A stretch of 64,000 bases of DNA from Flavobacterium restrictum (GCF_007097245.1 NZ_VJZT01000002.1:241859-305858); one strand, 5' to 3'. Counted from the first letter of the stretch, positions 34,683-43,692 are shown. Numbers and translations are program-made. Notes: generated from the letters alone by a model not told the origin.

Positions 34683-36497
34683 ATGAAAACAACAAAACCC
34701 ATACATACGTTTCACATTCCCGTTATGGGATTGGCCTACACGATTGACAGCCCTATTCGGGTGGCAAAATACGGTATTTCGTCAGTGATTTCAATCGCTG
34801 ATGATGAATTAATCGAAAAAATGACGGCATTTTATAGTCGGAAATTTGAGATTCATTACCAAGAAATAACCCAGAAATTTCAGGATTATCGTGCCCAACG
34901 CATTACTACTTATTTGAACTTGGTTGACATCATTGTAAAAGAAAAATTCGAGAATTTCAAAACCGAATTATCCGAAAGCAAAGCAGCATTGGCTGGTTAT
35001 ATTGCCTTATTACCCAACAAATCCAGACTCAAATTAGGATTGCAAAACCTACTTAAAGAAGGTGTTGCTTGCAAGGAAAGCCTTAAAAATTATCTTGAAA
35101 ACAATCTCTATTCTGGAGACATCGATGTGAATATCATGACCAAATTAGACAAAGATAATTTCATTAACCAAGAACAATTACCAATTGAATTCAATGATGC
35201 TCATGCCGCACTTCGTGGTTTTGCGAACAGCACTTTGACATCGTCAGTGGTACTTTCGGCAGGAATGAATCCGAGATTGTTCAGCTATTTCGGAAATTTT
35301 CCTGCCTTTTTTCCCGATGCCACTCATGCACTTCAAAAAAAAATTACCCTCAAAGTAAGTGACTTTCGATCAGCGATGATTCAAGGAAATTTTCTGGCCA
35401 AAAAAGGACTTTGGGTTTCGGAATACCGCATCGAATCTGGACTAAATTGTGGTGGTCATGCTTTTGCCACCGAGGGATTTTTGTTAGGACCAATATTGGA
35501 GGAATTCAAACAAAAAAAATCCCAACTGATACAATCCGCACATGATTTAATGGTAAAAGCCTTGACACAAAAAGGATTGCATTGTCCAGAGACGCCTTTG
35601 AACTTGAAAATTACGGTTCAAGGTGGCGTAGGAACTGCGGAGGAGCATACTTTTTTACTAGCCCATTACAATATGGATTCCGTAGGTTGGGGAACTCCTT
35701 TTTTGTTAGTCCCTGAAGCAACAGCTGTCGATAACGCTACTCGTGAATTGCTGGCAAATGCCAAAGAAGAAGATTTGTATTTGAGCCATATCTCGCCATT
35801 GGGCGTGCCTTTTAACACCTTACGAGGCACTACAAATGAGTACATGAAGCAAAAACGAATTCAAGAAAGTAAGGCTGGAAGTTCGTGTCCCAAAAAGTTT
35901 TTGGCACTAAACAAAGATGCCAGTGGTCAACCAATATGTACCGCATCCAAAAAATACCAAGACCAAAAACTTCACGAATTAGAAACTAAAAAAGACAGCG
36001 TTTCCCCCGAAATTTTTGTCAAATTAAAAGAAAATATTACCGAGAAGTCATGTCTTTGTGTTGGTTTAGCCAATGCCTCCTATCTCGAAAACAACATCAA
36101 AATAAAGGGACAAGCACAAGGAGTTGTTATTTGTCCTGGTCCTAATATGGCGTATTTTGACCAGCAAGTTTCACTCACTACGATGGTGCAACACATTTAT
36201 GGAAATACTAATGTGATTGGTGCAACCCACCGACCAAATGTGTTTGTAAAAGAATTAAAGATGTATCTGGATTATTTGAAAAATGAAATCAACAGCCTCA
36301 CCGAAGAAATTACAACTGCAAAAATCAAAAAGTGGACTGTTTTCAAAAACAATTTATTTCTTGGAATTGCGTATTATGAAGACCTGTTTTTGACTACGTC
36401 CTATTTTAAAAACAGTAGTGCCGAAATTCAAAATCAGCTTAAAAAGTACAAATTAGAACTGCAATCAATCGCCATTCCTGTATTGGAATTAGTCTAA
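34683..36497 (+). CDS. Large protein of unknown function, possible FMN-barrel type
   Basis: The 604-residue product starts at MKTTKPIHTFHIPVMGLAYT (34683; an in-frame ATG at 34635 would add 16 residues and has no better context). I do not recognise it. The central part reads like a TIM-barrel flavoprotein (GLNCGGHAFATEGFLLGPI near 265, VQGGVGTAEEHTFLL near 318 and DSVGWGTPFLLVPEA near 338), similar in pattern to the phosphate-binding end of nitronate monooxygenase or glutamate synthase barrels. Then come Cys-containing segments SCPKKFLALN, QPICTASKK and KSCLCVGLAN, which might hold a metal or Fe-S centre. The end is a helix pair. A strong terminator follows. Cofactor and reaction are unknown. 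Confidence 0.7.
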   Translation: MKTTKPIHTFHIPVMGLAYTIDSPIRVAKYGISSVISIADDELIEKMTAFYSRKFEIHYQEITQKFQDYRAQRITTYLNLVDIIVKEKFENFKTELSESKAALAGYIALLPNKSRLKLGLQNLLKEGVACKESLKNYLENNLYSGDIDVNIMTKLDKDNFINQEQLPIEFNDAHAALRGFANSTLTSSVVLSAGMNPRLFSYFGNFPAFFPDATHALQKKITLKVSDFRSAMIQGNFLAKKGLWVSEYRIESGLNCGGHAFATEGFLLGPILEEFKQKKSQLIQSAHDLMVKALTQKGLHCPETPLNLKITVQGGVGTAEEHTFLLAHYNMDSVGWGTPFLLVPEATAVDNATRELLANAKEEDLYLSHISPLGVPFNTLRGTTNEYMKQKRIQESKAGSSCPKKFLALNKDASGQPICTASKKYQDQKLHELETKKDSVSPEIFVKLKENITEKSCLCVGLANASYLENNIKIKGQAQGVVICPGPNMAYFDQQVSLTTMVQHIYGNTNVIGATHRPNVFVKELKMYLDYLKNEINSLTEEITTAKIKKWTVFKNNLFLGIAYYEDLFLTTSYFKNSSAEIQNQLKKYKLELQSIAIPVLELV

Positions 36498-36515
36498 AAA
36501 ACTATTGTTGCTATT

Positions 36516-36550
36516 ATAAAGCCGGTGTGTTGCATCGGCTTTATTTTTTT
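36516..36550 (+). terminator. Rho-independent terminator of the unknown gene
   Basis: ATAAAGCCG (36516-36524) pairs with CGGCTTTAT (36536-36544), with further pairs inside, and is followed by seven T. It is 19 bases after the stop codon. Confidence 0.88.
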
Positions 36551-36590
36551 GTAGCACCTTTTATAAAAGGAGTTCGGATTATTAATTTGC

Positions 36591-37868
36591 TTATTTTGCT
36601 AAAATTCCCGCTTTCAAAATTTGACCAAATTCATACATATCTTCAAAAGAACAATACATAGGAACGGGAGCTAACCGAATCACATTGGGCTCACGCCAAT
36701 CTGTAATAACTCCGTTTTTCATTAAATAATCGAATAAACTGCGCCCTTCCCCATGAAGAAAAACTGATAATTGGCATGCTCGTTCGGATGGATTAGCAGG
36801 GGTTATGATTTCGAAGTTTCCATTGACTTCTTGATCGATTTCGTGTAAAATAAATTCTAAATAAGCGGTTATTTTGTCTCTTTTGAGGATCAAAGCATCC
36901 ATCCCTATTTCCTCAAAAAGGGTAACAGAGGCAAGATATGGAGCCAATGAAAGCACTGGTAAATTACTTATTTGCCAGCCATCGGCACCGTGGATGGGGT
37001 CGAAATTTGGCTCCATCTTGAAACGCCGTTCTTTGTTATGTCCCCACCAACCTGCAAATCGTGGCAAATTAGGATTGTTATGGTGCTGTTCGTGAATGAA
37101 ACAACCCGACGCATTTCCTGGTCCTGAATTCATGTATTTGTAACTACACCAAGCAGCAAAATCTACGTTCCAATCGTGCAAGTGCAATTTTACATTTCCC
37201 GCAGCATGTGCTAAATCCCACCCTACTTTTGCCCCTACTTGATGTCCCGCTTGGGTTATGGCTTTCATGTCAAAAACTTGACCGGTATAATAATTAACAC
37301 CTCCTATTAATACCAATGCGAGTGCATCGCCAACTTGGGCAATTTTGGCCAAAATATCTTCCAATCGCAGGTTGTGTTCGCCTTCTCTGCGCTTGATTTC
37401 AACAATGGCATCTTCGGGTTGGTAGCCGTGAAAATGCACTTGGCTTTGAAACATATATTGATCCGATGGAAACGCTTTTTCCTCACAAATAATTTTATAT
37501 TGCGTGGCTGTTGGTTGATAAAAAGAAACCATCAATAGGTGCAAATTGACAGTTAAAGTATTCATTACAGTGACTTCGCTAGGCAAAGCCCCTACAATAG
37601 AACTCAACGGATTGGCAAAACGTTCGTGGTAATCCCACCACGGTTTTTGAGCATAAAAATGACCTTCGACAGCAAGATTTGCCCAATCGTTCAGGATTTC
37701 ATCAACATAGGATTTGGCTCTTTTGGGTTGCAATCCTAATGAGTTTCCAGTAAAATAAATGACTTTTTTGTCGTTTACTTTTGGAAAAATAAATTCGTCT
37801 TGATACTGGCGTAAAACATCTTTATTGTCGAGATCTTGTGCAAATTCACGAGTGTTTTCAAAAGTCAT
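36591..37868 (-). CDS. kynU: Kynureninase
   Basis: This PLP enzyme of 425 residues cleaves kynurenine or 3-hydroxykynurenine to anthranilate or 3-hydroxyanthranilate plus alanine. Family blocks: IYFTGNSLGLQPKRAKSYV near 38, VGWDLAHAAGNVKLHLHDW (Asp near 217), the Schiff-base Lys in WCSYKYMNSGPGNASG (near 248), and GWWGHNKERRFKM near 276. It is monocistronic and faces the terminator of the preceding unknown gene. With kmo at 27594 it makes 3-hydroxyanthranilate, for NAD synthesis or degradation; the next enzyme is not in the window. Confidence 0.96.
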   Translation of the reverse strand: MTFENTREFAQDLDNKDVLRQYQDEFIFPKVNDKKVIYFTGNSLGLQPKRAKSYVDEILNDWANLAVEGHFYAQKPWWDYHERFANPLSSIVGALPSEVTVMNTLTVNLHLLMVSFYQPTATQYKIICEEKAFPSDQYMFQSQVHFHGYQPEDAIVEIKRREGEHNLRLEDILAKIAQVGDALALVLIGGVNYYTGQVFDMKAITQAGHQVGAKVGWDLAHAAGNVKLHLHDWNVDFAAWCSYKYMNSGPGNASGCFIHEQHHNNPNLPRFAGWWGHNKERRFKMEPNFDPIHGADGWQISNLPVLSLAPYLASVTLFEEIGMDALILKRDKITAYLEFILHEIDQEVNGNFEIITPANPSERACQLSVFLHGEGRSLFDYLMKNGVITDWREPNVIRLAPVPMYCSFEDMYEFGQILKAGILAK

Positions 37869-37926
37869 TGTTTCTAGATTTAAAGAGTAAAAGTACTAAA
37901 AAAGACCGCAAATTGCCTTGCCAAAA

Positions 37927-38490
37927 CTACTTCCACTTCAAGGTTTCCAGCAAACGTTGCATGTCATTTTTTACATAACTTGCAGCGGGCATGATCGAAT
38001 CGAAATTGGGTTTGGCGTAAAAATAAACCGAAGCGGTAACAAAATGTTTGGTACTATCCGTGGCGTAAAACTGGGAATTGGTTGCGGCATTACCATCTAC
38101 TTGGTAGAACATTCCGTATACTTTTTTGTTGGGATTCAAAAAAGGTTGCTCCAGAATATCATCGGCTTTTATAACGTGCTCATAGGTTAGTTTTTGAGCA
38201 TCACGCAACAGTTTATTGATATCGTTATGAACGGGTTTATAGGTCAAATAAATAGTGGCTTTCATTTTGGGATACGTAATGGTAAAACCACAATTTTTTT
38301 CGCCTTTGATAACCGCCTCCGAATTCATTTCGAAAGTAAACGGGCATTCATTCCCGAAATTCACATATTTGGCTTCATTATAATCCAACCGCAAATAGGC
38401 CGATGGTTTAGGCAAAACATCGTTTTTACAACTAAAAAAAGGAAGCATAACAATAAAAAGGAGGGCGATAGTGCTTGTTCTTTGGGTCAT
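37927..38490 (-). CDS. gldD: Gliding motility lipoprotein GldD
   Basis: This 187-residue lipoprotein has signal MTQRTSTIALLFIVMLPFFS with the lipidation Cys in PFFSCKND. The mature part has PSAYLRLDYNEAKYVNF, NCGFTITYPKMKATIYLTYKP and DGNAATNSQFYATDSTKHFV, as in GldD of Flavobacterium. GldD is needed for gliding and the linked type IX secretion in F. johnsoniae; its molecular role is not fully known. I choose the ATG at 38490 because it starts directly at the signal peptide; the one at 38505 would overlap the gldE stop. It follows gldE. Confidence 0.93.
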   Translation of the reverse strand: MTQRTSTIALLFIVMLPFFSCKNDVLPKPSAYLRLDYNEAKYVNFGNECPFTFEMNSEAVIKGEKNCGFTITYPKMKATIYLTYKPVHNDINKLLRDAQKLTYEHVIKADDILEQPFLNPNKKVYGMFYQVDGNAATNSQFYATDSTKHFVTASVYFYAKPNFDSIMPAASYVKNDMQRLLETLKWK

Positions 38491-38497
38491 TTTATAC

Positions 38498-39793
38498 TTA
38501 TTCAATCGTTACTTTTATTTGCTTGATTCGTTTTTTGTCGACAGCTTCGATGGTAAACAAGCAATTTTCGAAAGCTATTTTTTGTTCTTTTTTGGGAAAA
38601 TTGCCCAGTATTTCAAGAATAAAACCAGCGAGCGTTTCGGCTTCGCCTTTTTTAATTTCAAAAACAGCTTCATCAACATCAATAATTCGGTAGAAATCTT
38701 TTAGGTTTATTTTGCCCTCAAAAAGAAAATTTTTATCGTCAATTTGAGAAAAATTAATGTGTTCGTCGTCAAATTCGTCGCTGATATCGCCTACAATTTC
38801 TTCGATTACATCTTCTAAAGATACCAATCCCGAGGTGCCTCCATACTCATCGACCACTATGGCGAGATGGCTTTTCATGCTTTGAAACTCTTTTAACAAA
38901 TCGTCCAGTTTTTTGTTTTCGGGCACAAAAAACGGTTCACGGAGTAAGGTTTTCCAATCGAAATCATTGTTATTAATGTGTGGCAATAAATCTTTTACAA
39001 ATAAAATTCCCACGATTTGATCCACATTATCTTGGTAAACTGGAATTCTAGAATAGCCTTTTTCGATAATTTTGGGATAAATTTCAGCGAAAGAAGCATC
39101 AATTTCGAGTGCAAAAATATCAATTCTAGGACTCATGACCTGTTTGGTATCGGTATTCCCAAAAGAAACTATTCCTTCTAGAATTTTTTGTTCCTCGCTA
39201 GAAGTATCATCGGTGGTTGTAAGCCCAAGTGCTTGTGAGAGTTGGTCTACCGAAAAATTATTTTTTTGTTTCCCAAGTTTCGTGTGCAAATAAATGGTTG
39301 TGGCGCGCATGGGCAAACTTATTGGCGAGAGCAATTTGTCCAAAAAAGCAATAGGATAGGCCACCAAATTTGCAAATTTAATGTTGTTGCGACTGGCATA
39401 AACTTTGGGCAAAACTTCGCCAAATAACAACAATAAAAAAGTAACTACAATTACCTCTAGAATAAACTTTAAAATGGGCGAGGTCACTGCCAAGAATAGT
39501 TCCTTCCCGACAAAAGAAAACAAAATAACGACTCCAATATTTATAAAATTATTGGCTACTAGTAAGGTAGCTAACAATTTCTTGGGTCTTTCTAAAAGTT
39601 GAGCGATTATTTTTCCTTTGGAAGGATTTTGAAGTGTGGTCTCCTCGAGGTCTTTTTGCGAAAGCGAAAACAAGGCCACCTCGGCACCTGAAACTATGGC
39701 AGAACAAAAAAGCAATGCAAAAATAGCACTAAAACCTAGTACTGCAGGAGTATCTATGGTGTAGGCAAAATCTAAACTGGGCGCTGGGTCCAA
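38498..39793 (-). CDS. gldE: Gliding-associated GldE, CNNM/CorC-type membrane protein
   Basis: This 431-residue protein has an N-terminal DUF21/CNNM membrane domain (about 15-195, with ILFCSAIVSGAEVALFSLSQ and VATFLLLLFGEVLPKVYA-like segments), two CBS domains (about 210-340, with VMSPRIDIFALEI and VDEYGGTSGLVSLEDVIEE) and a C-terminal CorC/HlyC domain. In Flavobacterium gldE lies directly before gldD, as here, between ssb and gldD. It probably handles a divalent cation or supports GldD; loss is linked to gliding defects in F. johnsoniae. Identification rests on domain layout plus synteny. Confidence 0.93.
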   Translation of the reverse strand: MDPAPSLDFAYTIDTPAVLGFSAIFALLFCSAIVSGAEVALFSLSQKDLEETTLQNPSKGKIIAQLLERPKKLLATLLVANNFINIGVVILFSFVGKELFLAVTSPILKFILEVIVVTFLLLLFGEVLPKVYASRNNIKFANLVAYPIAFLDKLLSPISLPMRATTIYLHTKLGKQKNNFSVDQLSQALGLTTTDDTSSEEQKILEGIVSFGNTDTKQVMSPRIDIFALEIDASFAEIYPKIIEKGYSRIPVYQDNVDQIVGILFVKDLLPHINNNDFDWKTLLREPFFVPENKKLDDLLKEFQSMKSHLAIVVDEYGGTSGLVSLEDVIEEIVGDISDEFDDEHINFSQIDDKNFLFEGKINLKDFYRIIDVDEAVFEIKKGEAETLAGFILEILGNFPKKEQKIAFENCLFTIEAVDKKRIKQIKVTIE

Positions 39794-39816
39794 ATTACAT
39801 ACGATTAGTTAAACAA

Positions 39817-40257
39817 TTAAAACGGCAAATCATTTATAGGTAAGTCGTTATTTACGGTGTCAAAGTTAGTGTTTTTTGCTGGTTCAGGAGTTTGGATTTG
39901 CTTCTGGTTTTCGGTGTCTTTTTTGGTGTTCAAAAACGTAAATTCGGTTACTTGAATCTCGGTGGTGTATTTGGTTGAACCATCTTCGGCTTGCCATTGA
40001 CGTGATTTTATTCGTCCTTCTACATATATTTTATCTCCTTTTGATAAATATTTTTCGCAAATTTCGGCGGCTTTGTTGCGCACTACAAGGCTGTGCCACT
40101 CGGTTGACGTGATTTTCTCATTGGTCGTTTTATTGATATAAACCTCATTAGTAGCCAATTGAAAACGCCCAATGCAGTTGCCTCCTTCAAAATAATGCAT
40201 TTTAATATCGTCACCTAAATAACCTATAAGCATTACCTTATTTAATGTTCCGTTCAT
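39817..40257 (-). CDS. ssb: Single-stranded DNA-binding protein
   Basis: This 146-residue protein has an OB fold over residues 1-110: LNKVMLIGYLGDDIKMHYFE, then STEWHSLVVRNKAAEICEKYL and KGDKIYVEGRIKSRQW. The tail is polar and ends NDLPINDLPF, the acidic/hydrophobic tip that docks partner proteins. It lies between mutY and gldE on the minus strand, a linkage I associate with Flavobacterium. Confidence 0.95.
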   Translation of the reverse strand: MNGTLNKVMLIGYLGDDIKMHYFEGGNCIGRFQLATNEVYINKTTNEKITSTEWHSLVVRNKAAEICEKYLSKGDKIYVEGRIKSRQWQAEDGSTKYTTEIQVTEFTFLNTKKDTENQKQIQTPEPAKNTNFDTVNNDLPINDLPF

Positions 40258-40303
40258 AATAATGTGGTGGTATTTGAATCAAAGATACATTTTTTTTGAA
40301 AAA

Positions 40304-41347
40304 TTAGGAAACACAATGCGCTTCAATAAAATTATGGATCACAATAGGAAACGGAAATGTTTTTAAAGTCGCGTTATCAATTCCGTTTTGAATAGGCTCG
40401 TTCAAATTTACTTTCCAGAATTTGATGTGTAAATGCTGGTGAGAAAGCTTGTGAATAATACTTTTAGGGTTGTATTCTAGAATGCTTTTGATGGAATTTT
40501 GCTCAAAAAAATCATTCTGAACCGCACTGGCAATACACTCAAAATCCTCTTCTTGGTTCGTTTCTATCAACGGAAATTCATAGAGGTTGTGCCAAATTCC
40601 TTTGTCCGTTCGTTTTTGAATGATGGTATTGGCATTGGCATCGGCCACAACCAGATAATTGAAGTAGCGGTTTCGTACTTTTAATTTCTTTGATTTTACG
40701 GGTAATTGAGCCACTTTCTTTTTTTGAAGCGCTGCACAACTTTCGTTAAAAACACAATTGTTACAATCGGGATTTTTAGGAACACATTGCAAGGCGCCAA
40801 ACTCCATTATGGCTTGATTAAAAAGTGCTGGATTATTTTTGGGTATTAACTCAAAGGCCAAAGCAGTAAATTCCTTTTTGGCGGAAGCCGCAGCAATATC
40901 CGTTTCGACATCAAAATACCGAGACAAAACCCGAAAAACATTTCCGTCAACAACAGGCACGACCTCATTATAGGAGAAAGAGGCAATCGCGGCAGCGGTA
41001 TATTCGCCTACTCCTTTTAGTTTTAACAAATCTATATAATTGTCTGGAAAAACTCCTGATAACTCATTGGCAATATATTGAGCCGTTTGATGCAAGTTTC
41101 GAGCTCTGGAATAATAGCCTAATCCTTGCCAAAGTTTTAATACTTGCTCCTCATGAGCATTGGCCAAATCAAAAACAGTAGGAAAAGCAGCTGTAAACGA
41201 GTTAAAATAAGGTAATCCTTGGGCAACTCTAGTTTGCTGTAACATGATTTCGGAGAGCCAAATCAGGTAGGGATTAGTGGTGTTTCGCCAAGGCAAATCT
41301 CGTTTATTTTGTAAATACCAATGCGTAAGCAAGTTAGAAAAAATCAT
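40304..41347 (-). CDS. mutY: Adenine DNA glycosylase
   Basis: This 347-residue base-excision enzyme removes A mispaired with 8-oxoG. N-terminus: HWYLQNKRDLPWRNTTNPYL. The helix-hairpin-helix is LKGVGEYTAAAIASFSYNE (about 108-126) with the catalytic Asp in VVPVVDGNVFRVL (about 134). The 4Fe-4S cluster has the classical C-x6-C-x2-C-x5-C spacing in CVPKNPDCNNCVFNESC (about 189-205). A C-terminal MutT-like domain follows with KGIWHNLYEFPLI. It opens the mutY-ssb-gldE-gldD run. Confidence 0.97.
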   Translation of the reverse strand: MIFSNLLTHWYLQNKRDLPWRNTTNPYLIWLSEIMLQQTRVAQGLPYFNSFTAAFPTVFDLANAHEEQVLKLWQGLGYYSRARNLHQTAQYIANELSGVFPDNYIDLLKLKGVGEYTAAAIASFSYNEVVPVVDGNVFRVLSRYFDVETDIAAASAKKEFTALAFELIPKNNPALFNQAIMEFGALQCVPKNPDCNNCVFNESCAALQKKKVAQLPVKSKKLKVRNRYFNYLVVADANANTIIQKRTDKGIWHNLYEFPLIETNQEEDFECIASAVQNDFFEQNSIKSILEYNPKSIIHKLSHQHLHIKFWKVNLNEPIQNGIDNATLKTFPFPIVIHNFIEAHCVS

Positions 41348-41406
41348 GGATTAATTATTTGTTAGCAAAAGTAAAAGTTTATGTAATTAAAATTTAATGA
41401 ATTAGC

Positions 41407-41438
41407 TTGAATTATTGTTTTTTAAATTCATATATTTG
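41407..41438 (+). promoter_or_regulatory. Promoter of the HU gene
   Basis: TTG (41407-41409), 21 bases, then TATATTTG (41431-41438) followed by CA: a full Bacteroidetes promoter match, 43 bases before the HU ATG. Confidence 0.78.
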
Positions 41439-41481
41439 CAACCTCAAAAAAAATAGTACAACATAATAAATAGGAAAGAAA

Positions 41482-41772
41482 ATGACGAAAGCAGATATCG
41501 TAGCAAAAATTTCAGAAAAATTAGGTCTTGAAAAAGGAGATGTTCAAGCAACAGTAGAGACTTTTATGAATGAAGTAAAAACTTCATTAGAAACTGGAGA
41601 CAATGTTTATCTAAGAGGTTTTGGAAGTTTTATCGTAAAAACGAGAGCTGAAAAAACAGGAAGAAATATTTCTAAAAATACAACTATTAAAATTCCTGCA
41701 CACAACATTCCTGCGTTCAAACCAGCAAAAGTATTTGTTGAAGGCGTAAAAATCAATAACGAAGCAAAATAA
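41482..41772 (+). CDS. hup: HU/IHF-family DNA-binding protein
   Basis: This 96-residue nucleoid protein begins MTKADIVAKISEKLGLEKGD, has the beta-arm region GDNVYLRGFGSFIVKTRAEK and the DNA-intercalating Pro region around KIPAHNIPAFKPAK. It bends DNA and shapes the nucleoid. It sits 31 bases before a tiny basic-protein gene in the same direction and shares its terminator, so both come from one transcript. IHF cannot be ruled out, but the HU family is safe. Confidence 0.95.
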   Translation: MTKADIVAKISEKLGLEKGDVQATVETFMNEVKTSLETGDNVYLRGFGSFIVKTRAEKTGRNISKNTTIKIPAHNIPAFKPAKVFVEGVKINNEAK

Positions 41773-41803
41773 AAATATTAATTAATCATAAAATCGACAA
41801 GAT

Positions 41804-41896
41804 ATGCCAAGTGGTAAAAAAAGAAAGAGACATAAGGTAGCAACGCACAAACGTAAAAAAAGAGCGAGAGCTAACCGTCACAAAAAGAAAAAGTAG
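41804..41896 (+). CDS. 30-residue very basic protein, bS22/mS38-like (possible ribosomal protein)
   Basis: ATG at 41804 to TAG at 41896 encodes 30 residues beginning MPSGKKRKRHKVATHKRKKR, and the rest continues as Arg/Lys/His-rich sequence. About two thirds of residues are Lys, Arg or His. The spacing 'KKRKRHK..THKRKKR.R' resembles the COX24/mS38 C-terminal family and mycobacterial bS22, which lie near the decoding centre. It follows the HU gene and is followed by a terminator whose stem contains its stop codon. I recall such proteins as conserved in Bacteroidetes; the ribosomal role here is an inference. Confidence 0.8.
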   Translation: MPSGKKRKRHKVATHKRKKRARANRHKKKK

Positions 41897-41912
41897 TTTT
41901 AAACTACTTTTT
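41888..41912 (+). terminator. Terminator of the HU-basic protein operon
   Basis: AAAAAGTAGTT (41888-41898) pairs with AACTACTTTTT (41902-41912), an 11-bp stem with a 3-base loop and a following T/C tract. The TAG stop of the small gene is inside the stem. Confidence 0.85.
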
Positions 41913-41937
41913 TCTTTTTAAAAGTTCATTGAAATGG

Positions 41938-42122
41938 AGATTTAAGATTGTAGATTACCAATTTAAGATTGCAGATTTAAAAAATCTAAAATCAAGAATT
42001 AAAATCAAGAAATCTAAAATCTCACCGGGGTCAATACCTGTTAAAATTATTGTTTAATCCATCCTTACAATTAGCCATTAGCCATTAGCAATGTCATGTT
42101 TGCTAAAAGCCAAAAGCTAAAA
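41938..42122. repeat. Low-complexity intergenic repeats before rng
   Basis: GATTTAAGATT-type units with an inverted copy (GAGATTTAAGATT at 41938 against AATCTAAAATCTC at 42011) and a second block of TTAGCCATTAGCCATTAGC and AAAAGCCAAAAGCTAAAA (42069-42122) fill most of the 248-base gap. They resemble the GCTTTTG repeat at 11989. Confidence 0.6.
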
Positions 42123-42144
42123 AGTCTGGATAAAAATTTACAGT

Positions 42145-43689
42145 GTGAATAAAGAATTAATCATTAGATCGAGTTCTGAAGCCGTAGATTTTGCCTTATT
42201 AAAAGATGGAAAACTAATTGAATTACACAAAGAACAAGAAACGAGCAACTTTCAGGTTGGTGATATTTTTATTGCCAAAATCAGAAAACCAGTTGCGGGA
42301 CTTAATGCCGCTTTTGTAAATGTAGGCTTCGAAAAAGATGCTTTTTTACATTACCATGATTTAGGACCAAATCTTGCTTCCCAACTGAAATTCATAAAAC
42401 TTGTAAGCGCAGGTAAAATAAAAGATTTCTCCCTAAAAAATTTTCAGTTTGAAAAAGAGATTGATAAAGATGGCACTATTACCGAGGTTTTAAATGCCAA
42501 TCAATCCGTTTTAGTACAAGTTGTCAAAGAACCAATATCGACCAAAGGCCCAAGAATTAGCGCAGAGCTATCTCTTGCAGGTCGTTTTATTGTGTTAGTT
42601 CCTTTTTCTGACCGAGTGTCTATTTCTCAAAAAATAGAAGACCGAAGAGAAAAAGAACGACTAAAAAAACTTGTACAATCCGTCAAACCAAAAGGATTTG
42701 GTGTTATTGTTCGCACAGTAGCCGAAGGCAAAAATACCGCAGAATTAGAAAAAGATTTGCAGAACCTGTTAGACAGATGGACTGCAATGTGTAAAAAATT
42801 ACCAACTGCTCATCATCCGTCCAAAGTATTGGGAGAACTCAACAGAGCCTCTTCGATATTACGAGACGTGTTCAATGATACCTTTAGTGGTATTCAGATA
42901 GATGACGAAGAGTTGTACAACCAAACAAAGGATTATTTGCAAGAAATTGCACCATCCAAACAATCGATTGTTAAGTTTTATCAGTCAAATGATACGCCTA
43001 TATTCGAGAAATACAACATAGAAAGACAAATCAAAACTTCTTTTGGCAAAACCGTTTCGATGAGCAAAGGAGCGTATCTTATTATAGAACACACTGAAGC
43101 ATTGCACGTTATAGACGTAAATAGCGGAAACCGTTCGAATAAGGCTTCTAATCAAGAGGACACCGCCATGGAAGTAAACATGATTGCCGCCGCCGAAATC
43201 GCTAGACAATTGCGTCTTCGAGATATGGGCGGAATAATCGTGATTGATTTTATTGATATGTCTAATCCCGAAAATCGCAAAGTATTGTTCGACTTCTTGA
43301 GAGAAGAAATGAGCGACGATAAAGCCAAACACAAAATCTTACCTCCCAGTAAATTTGGATTAGTTCAAATTACTAGACAAAGAGTAAGACCAGAAGTGAA
43401 TATCAAAACTAGAGAAGAAGATCCTAACAATGAACACGGCGAAATTGAAGCGCCAATTTTAATCATTGATCGAATCGCTTTGGATCTAGAACGAATTCTA
43501 AAAGTCCACACCGATGTTGTGCTTAATGTGCACCCATTTGTGGCCGCTTACCTTACCAAAGGATTTCCATCACTACGTTCAAAATGGTTTTTTGAACATA
43601 AAAAATGGATAAAAATAATTCCTCGTGACGCTTACACGTATCTAGAATATCATTTCTACGATAAAAAAGGAACTGTATTAAAAGAATAA
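42145..43689 (+). CDS. rng: Ribonuclease E/G family protein
   Basis: This 514-residue endoribonuclease has a GTG start (42145). It has an S1-like RNA-binding part (NFQVGDIFIAKIRKPVAGLN, about 35-120), then the RNase core with RGIGVIVR-like KGFGVIVRTVAEGK (about 182), and the catalytic Asp region MGGIIVIDFIDMSNPENR (about 357). After LVQITRQRVRP, where E. coli enzymes have the CPxC zinc link, the sequence is a Cys-free EEDPNNEHGEIEAP, so tetramer assembly by zinc is not expected. No long scaffold tail is present, hence RNase G-like. It processes rRNA and mRNA. Confidence 0.93.
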   Translation: MNKELIIRSSSEAVDFALLKDGKLIELHKEQETSNFQVGDIFIAKIRKPVAGLNAAFVNVGFEKDAFLHYHDLGPNLASQLKFIKLVSAGKIKDFSLKNFQFEKEIDKDGTITEVLNANQSVLVQVVKEPISTKGPRISAELSLAGRFIVLVPFSDRVSISQKIEDRREKERLKKLVQSVKPKGFGVIVRTVAEGKNTAELEKDLQNLLDRWTAMCKKLPTAHHPSKVLGELNRASSILRDVFNDTFSGIQIDDEELYNQTKDYLQEIAPSKQSIVKFYQSNDTPIFEKYNIERQIKTSFGKTVSMSKGAYLIIEHTEALHVIDVNSGNRSNKASNQEDTAMEVNMIAAAEIARQLRLRDMGGIIVIDFIDMSNPENRKVLFDFLREEMSDDKAKHKILPPSKFGLVQITRQRVRPEVNIKTREEDPNNEHGEIEAPILIIDRIALDLERILKVHTDVVLNVHPFVAAYLTKGFPSLRSKWFFEHKKWIKIIPRDAYTYLEYHFYDKKGTVLKE

Positions 43690-43692
43690 ATT

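Noticed and set aside
27594..37868. One kynurenine operon containing kmo and kynU
   Set aside because: The genes are 9 kb apart with plus-strand units and a terminator between them.
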